Source: Brevibacterium yomogidense
GTDB lineage: Bacteria; Actinomycetota; Actinomycetes; Actinomycetales; Brevibacteriaceae
Assembly (NCBI RefSeq): GCF_900163715.1
Contig: NZ_FWFF01000001.1
Location: 62,001-126,000 of the forward strand
Length of the DNA: 64,000 nt
Reading direction: 5' to 3'
A program made the translations under genes and the position numbers. Of the stretch, positions 61,254 to 64,000 are shown one piece after another. The notes under the pieces are model-generated. The model was not told the DNA's origin. It ran no database searches and worked only from the letters and a program-made list of their open reading frames with translations. Positions within the stretch are counted from its first letter, which is position 1. Every line of letters starts with the position of its first letter.

Positions 61254-62066
61254 ATGTCCTCACCATCCACTCACGACCGTCCCAACCCCACCACGGATCC
61301 CTGGGAGGGGTTCACCCACGACGAGGCCCTCGCGTGGGCGCGGGTCACCCTCCGGTACCTGCCGCGGCCGTCCGGAGCGGGCATCCTCGGCATCAGGTCG
61401 TCCAGCCTCACCGCGGGCCGGGTCCCGCGATCCGCCGAGCAGGCCGGCAGAGCCAGGATCGCGGTCGCCCTGGGCTTCACGCCCGCGACCTTCGCCGCAT
61501 GGATCGTGTCGCTGCGGTGGGTGCCGGCCACGCGGTACGCGGCGCACCCGCACAACCACACGGTCGAGCACCCGTTGAGCCAGCCGGGGCACACCTTCGA
61601 CGCCGAGGTCTGGGCCGGCTGGCCGCTCCTCCTCACCCGGGGTCTGTCGCCCGAAGCCGCGACGCACTACGCACTCCTGCGCGCGGAGGAGCGCGGATTC
61701 GACCCGACGGCGTCGGACGCGTACGACACGGCGCGCGTGTACGCCGCCCGCTACGACGCGGTCCTGGCCCGGCGCCGCGCGCGCTACGGGCTCGATCCGC
61801 ACGCTGACCCGAAGCGCTGGAGCAACGCGGATTCGCGCGAGCGGGACCGGCGCCGCAGATCGGTCGACGAATCGTCGCAGACTTTCCGCGAGCGCTCGAT
61901 CCGTGCCCGCGCGGAGGCCGAGGCCGCACATACCCTGCTCGAAGTCCGCGACGGCTTCGACGGCGCGCAGCGCAGGTGGGCGGATGCGCGAAGGCGGGCG
62001 GACGAGCTGCGGGACGCCGTGGAGAACGGCGGCGTGCGGGGCGAGAACCGCCGACGGAGGTGGTGA
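61254..62066 (+). CDS. protein of unknown function, basic C-terminus
   Basis: 270 residues from ATG 61254 (GCAGGA upstream). No family recognised. The middle has Trp-rich motifs WIVSLRWVPATRYAAHPHNH, FDAEVWAGWPLLLTRGLSPE and an ARYDAVLARRRARYGLDPHA stretch; from about residue 180 it is Arg/Glu/Ala-rich with coiled-coil character (ERSIRARAEAEAAHTLLEVR). No signal peptide or membrane helix. It stands alone between an alcohol dehydrogenase and a TetR gene. An earlier ATG (61221) is in frame but without a clear binding site. Confidence 0.6.
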   Translation: MSSPSTHDRPNPTTDPWEGFTHDEALAWARVTLRYLPRPSGAGILGIRSSSLTAGRVPRSAEQAGRARIAVALGFTPATFAAWIVSLRWVPATRYAAHPHNHTVEHPLSQPGHTFDAEVWAGWPLLLTRGLSPEAATHYALLRAEERGFDPTASDAYDTARVYAARYDAVLARRRARYGLDPHADPKRWSNADSRERDRRRRSVDESSQTFRERSIRARAEAEAAHTLLEVRDGFDGAQRRWADARRRADELRDAVENGGVRGENRRRRW

Positions 62067-62157
62067 CGCCCCGACGACGCGCCGTGAATCACAGTCGGCA
62101 GGGCGCCTCACCCATGCCACCCGCTCACAATTTCGGGTAGTGTCTCAATATGTTCTT

Positions 62158-62184
62158 ACCGAACGATCACTCAGATCGGTGAGA
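62158..62184. promoter_or_regulatory. operator-like sequence upstream of the TetR gene
   Basis: ACCGAACGATCACTCAGATCGGTGAG lies about 100 bases before the TetR start, with ACCGA and TCGGT in inverted orientation and GAACGATC as a possible half-site. A run of A+T-rich bases (TCAATATGTTC, 62145-62155) just before it may be the promoter. Autoregulation is likely. Confidence 0.4.
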
Positions 62185-62279
62185 CCGCAGACCAGAGCTC
62201 GTCCGAAGGGCCCACGCGCGGCAGTGTCGCCGTCACGTGGAAGCGCTTCCGACAGCGGATGACGAAAGAGGAGTTCGAC

Positions 62280-62957
62280 GTGGCGACCACCAACGGACGC
62301 GCTGAGATCCTGCGCGCCGCGCGGATCACCTTCGCACGGCACGGATTCGACGGTGCGTCGATCCGCGACATCGCGCAGGAGGCGGGGCTCAGCCTTTCCG
62401 CACTGTACTACTACTTCCCGTCGAAGCAGGATGCACTGCACGAGCTCATCCACAACGCCTTCACGTGGTTCAGCGAGCGGGCGCGTGCCACCGTCGACGC
62501 AGCGGGGTCGGATCCGATCGACCGGCTCACCGTGCTGGTCCGCTTCACGGTTCGCTACCGGTCGATGTACCGCCAGATCAGCCGTGTGATCCTGCGGGAC
62601 ACCGAGCGCCTGAACCCTGAGAGCTTCGGGACGATCCGCGAACTCCAGAAGGAGTCCCGCAACATCTTCGCCGACGTCGTCGAAGAGGGCCGGGCCTCCG
62701 GCGTCTTCGCAGTCGAGAGCTCTGAGACCGCGTCGCGCGCGATCCTGTCGATCATCAACGCGATCCCCCTGTGGTTCTCCACGGACGGCGACATGACCGT
62801 CGACGACCTGGAGCGGGAGTACACGCGCTTCAGCCTGCGCCTGCTGGCCCATGACCCGGACGACGCAGAGCTCGAGCGCCTGCTCGCCCTCCCCCTCGAG
62901 GACATCGCGGACTTCAGCGGCCGACTCGACGGCACCGCGGCCCCCATCAAGCGCTGA
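62280..62957 (+). CDS. TetR-family regulator
   Basis: 225 residues. HTH region: GRAEILRAARITFARHGFDG, ASIRDIAQEAGLSLSALYYY, FPSKQDALHELI. The C-terminal part is helical, like the KstR2/FadR-type regulators of lipid and steroid catabolism (RVILRDTERLNPESFGTIRE). GTG 62280 has GAGGAG six bases upstream; ATG 62259 is in frame but poorly spaced. Targets unknown; no catabolic gene adjoins it within the window. Confidence 0.86.
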   Translation: MATTNGRAEILRAARITFARHGFDGASIRDIAQEAGLSLSALYYYFPSKQDALHELIHNAFTWFSERARATVDAAGSDPIDRLTVLVRFTVRYRSMYRQISRVILRDTERLNPESFGTIRELQKESRNIFADVVEEGRASGVFAVESSETASRAILSIINAIPLWFSTDGDMTVDDLEREYTRFSLRLLAHDPDDAELERLLALPLEDIADFSGRLDGTAAPIKR

Positions 62958-62963
62958 CGCTGA

Positions 62964-62989
62964 TGCTGAGGCGGGCGTCCGCCTCAGCA
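62964..62989 (+). terminator. terminator of the TetR gene
   Basis: TGCTGAGGCGG-GCGT-CCGCCTCAGCA: a perfect 11-base stem with a 4-base loop, 7 bases after the stop. Confidence 0.85.
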
Positions 62990-63140
62990 CGGCGGGTCCA
63001 CGACCAGCTCACGACCGACGCGCAGCCAGCTCACCGCTGGCCTGAACCCGGCCCCCGTCCGCGGTCGTGCCTGATCCGCCACACATGTGCGGCTTCGGGC
63101 ACGACGGCGTCATCGTCGGCGGCCCCCGCCTCACGCAAAC

Positions 63141-63154
63141 TGGTCATATGACCA
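63141..63154. promoter_or_regulatory. 14-bp palindrome over a start codon
   Basis: TGGTCATATGACCA is a perfect palindrome whose second ATG (63148) is the first possible start of the lipoprotein frame. It could be an operator that blocks a leaderless message. Confidence 0.4.
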
Positions 63155-64000
63155 GCACGCGCACACACCGCCGCCGAGGCCCCTGTCCGGTCCGAGACAT
63201 GCCTGCCGGTCTCCGCGCCCCCGCGCTCCTGAGCGGCCTCGCCCTCGTGCTCACCGTCACCGCCTGCGGCGAGGTCGGATCCGAGCCGGAGGTCGACTAC
63301 GAGGCCTTCGCCGAATCCGTCGCCGAACTCCCGGCCGTCGAGTCGGTCGACACCGACGGGGACGGGGATGGGGAAGCGTTCACCGCCGAGATCTCCGCTG
63401 AGGCCGACGAGGCCGCGCTCCGGACGACAGGCCGTCGCATCATGCGGCTGCTCGGAGACGCCGGAGTCGGCTATGACGCCTCGCCCCTCACGATCGTCAG
63501 CGGACCGTACACCCTCGAGGGCGCGTACGGCTACAGCGATCCGGACACGGGCACATACCGATCGGACCGCCTGGACCTGACGGATCTGCCGCACCTCCAT
63601 GCGCTGCCGGACGTCGCATCGGGGATCCTGCGCAACGGCACTGCGACCGTCACCCTCGCGGAGGGGGCGGACCTGCGCACCTGGGTCGAGGATGCCGTCA
63701 CCCGGGACGGGCACACACGCGTGCACGCCTATCCCGCGGAGGAGGACTCACAGGAGACGGAGGGCCCCGACGACACCCCTGGGGCAGACGGAGGAACGGA
63801 CGCGCAGACAGCCGCCGGCTCCGCTGCCGGCAGCTCGGCGGTCGACCGCAGGTGGGTCCCCGCGGACTCCGACGACCTCGAGGAATCATTCAGGTTCCAC
63901 CTGGGCTCCGAGGCGAACACCGAGGCCGTCCAGAAGCTGTTCACAGCTGCAGACGCCGCGGACGCGACGGTCGTCACGGCGGAGGTCTACACCGAGGGAG
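63148..64000 (+). CDS. putative lipoprotein, 3' end outside window
   Basis: The frame is open from ATG 63148 to the window end (284 codons). An Arg-rich start (THRRRGPCPVR) precedes a hydrophobic segment (LLSGLALVLTVTAC) that ends in a lipobox-type Cys, so it should be a lipid-anchored exported protein. ATG 63199 is a shorter alternative that gives a more typical signal peptide. The mature part is acidic (DTDGDGDGEAF) with two related blocks separated by a Gly/Ala/Asp-rich linker (about 63735-63840). No family recognised. Confidence 0.7.
   Translation, partial: MTSTRTHRRRGPCPVRDMPAGLRAPALLSGLALVLTVTACGEVGSEPEVDYEAFAESVAELPAVESVDTDGDGDGEAFTAEISAEADEAALRTTGRRIMRLLGDAGVGYDASPLTIVSGPYTLEGAYGYSDPDTGTYRSDRLDLTDLPHLHALPDVASGILRNGTATVTLAEGADLRTWVEDAVTRDGHTRVHAYPAEEDSQETEGPDDTPGADGGTDAQTAAGSAAGSSAVDRRWVPADSDDLEESFRFHLGSEANTEAVQKLFTAADAADATVVTAEVYTEG

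Noticed and set aside
60503..61807. 434-residue frame across the alcohol dehydrogenase promoter
   Set aside because: Covers antisense coding, an intergenic hairpin and an out-of-frame gene; no domain.
1..64000. tRNA, rRNA, complete insertion sequence or prophage genes
   Set aside because: I found no cloverleaf, rRNA signature, transposase or phage structural protein when reading both strands; short tRNAs could still be missed without a covariance search.

Overview
The window is high-GC DNA (roughly 70% by eye) from an actinobacterium, most likely of the Micrococcales (Brevibacterium, Brachybacterium or Microbacterium-like). The pointers are heterotetrameric sarcosine oxidase genes followed by purU, a 13E12-type DUF222/HNH endonuclease, a split-cyclase C50 carotenoid operon (crtB-crtI-crtYe-crtYf-crtEb), an FMN riboswitch ahead of ribD-ribE-ribBA-ribH, many ATGA/GTGA start-stop overlaps, and GTG/TTG starts. 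I see no rRNA, tRNA, CRISPR array or complete insertion sequence. Gene density is high.

Layout. 0-12 kb: methylated-glycine catabolism (soxA partial, soxG, purU; a divergent dimethylglycine/sarcosine dehydrogenase with an IclR regulator and an MFS carrier), interrupted by the HNH endonuclease gene, then a DUF3152 zincin lipoprotein. 12-17 kb: quinone-type oxidoreductase, DUF4184 membrane protein, and a RecQ helicase fused to a phosphoribosyltransferase-like domain. 16.7-21 kb: FMN riboswitch and riboflavin operon. 21-28.5 kb: a K+ channel with two RCK modules, then the carotenoid operon whose last coupled gene is an L-asparaginase. 28.5-38.3 kb: MFS carrier, an HTH protein behind a hydrophobic N-terminus, an orphan TRAP binding lipoprotein, an oxidoreductase, pyroglutamyl peptidase, a NarL-type two-component system with a DUF4097 envelope protein, and a small membrane protein. 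38.4-49.6 kb: alcohol dehydrogenase, FMN reductase, then acyl-CoA chemistry (APH-like kinase, class III CoA-transferase, AtoE transporter, SCP2-like protein, alpha/beta hydrolase, acyl-CoA synthetase, acyl-CoA dehydrogenase). 49.7-57.7 kb: aromatic module (TetR, catechol 1,2-dioxygenase, phenol/3-hydroxybenzoate-type FAD monooxygenase, SnoaL-like protein, TRAP transporter DctPQM). 57.9-64 kb: GlxA-like regulator, quinone reductase, alcohol dehydrogenase, an unknown protein, a TetR regulator and a lipoprotein running off the end.

Genes that work together. SoxA/SoxG and the dehydrogenase strip methyl groups from dimethylglycine and sarcosine, and PurU recycles formyl-tetrahydrofolate. RibD/E/BA/H make the flavin that the many flavoenzymes here need. 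CrtB/I/Eb/Ye/Yf would convert GGPP to a C50 pigment, but no GGPP synthase gene is present in the window. Three promoters (the AtoE operon, the monooxygenase-catA operon and the SnoaL-TRAP operon) carry a related palindrome, CAAGAACG-N2-CGTTCTTG or a degraded form, just downstream of their -10 boxes. This suggests one repressor, plausibly the TetR protein at 49.7 kb, controls uptake and catabolism of an aromatic or cyclic acid.

The most unusual features are: in-frame tandem-repeat insertions in many otherwise conserved enzymes; a long hairpin-forming insertion kept in frame inside crtB; a 16-codon leader ORF whose Shine-Dalgarno sequence lies in the FMN aptamer's closing strand; and several long extragenic palindromes at convergent gene ends.
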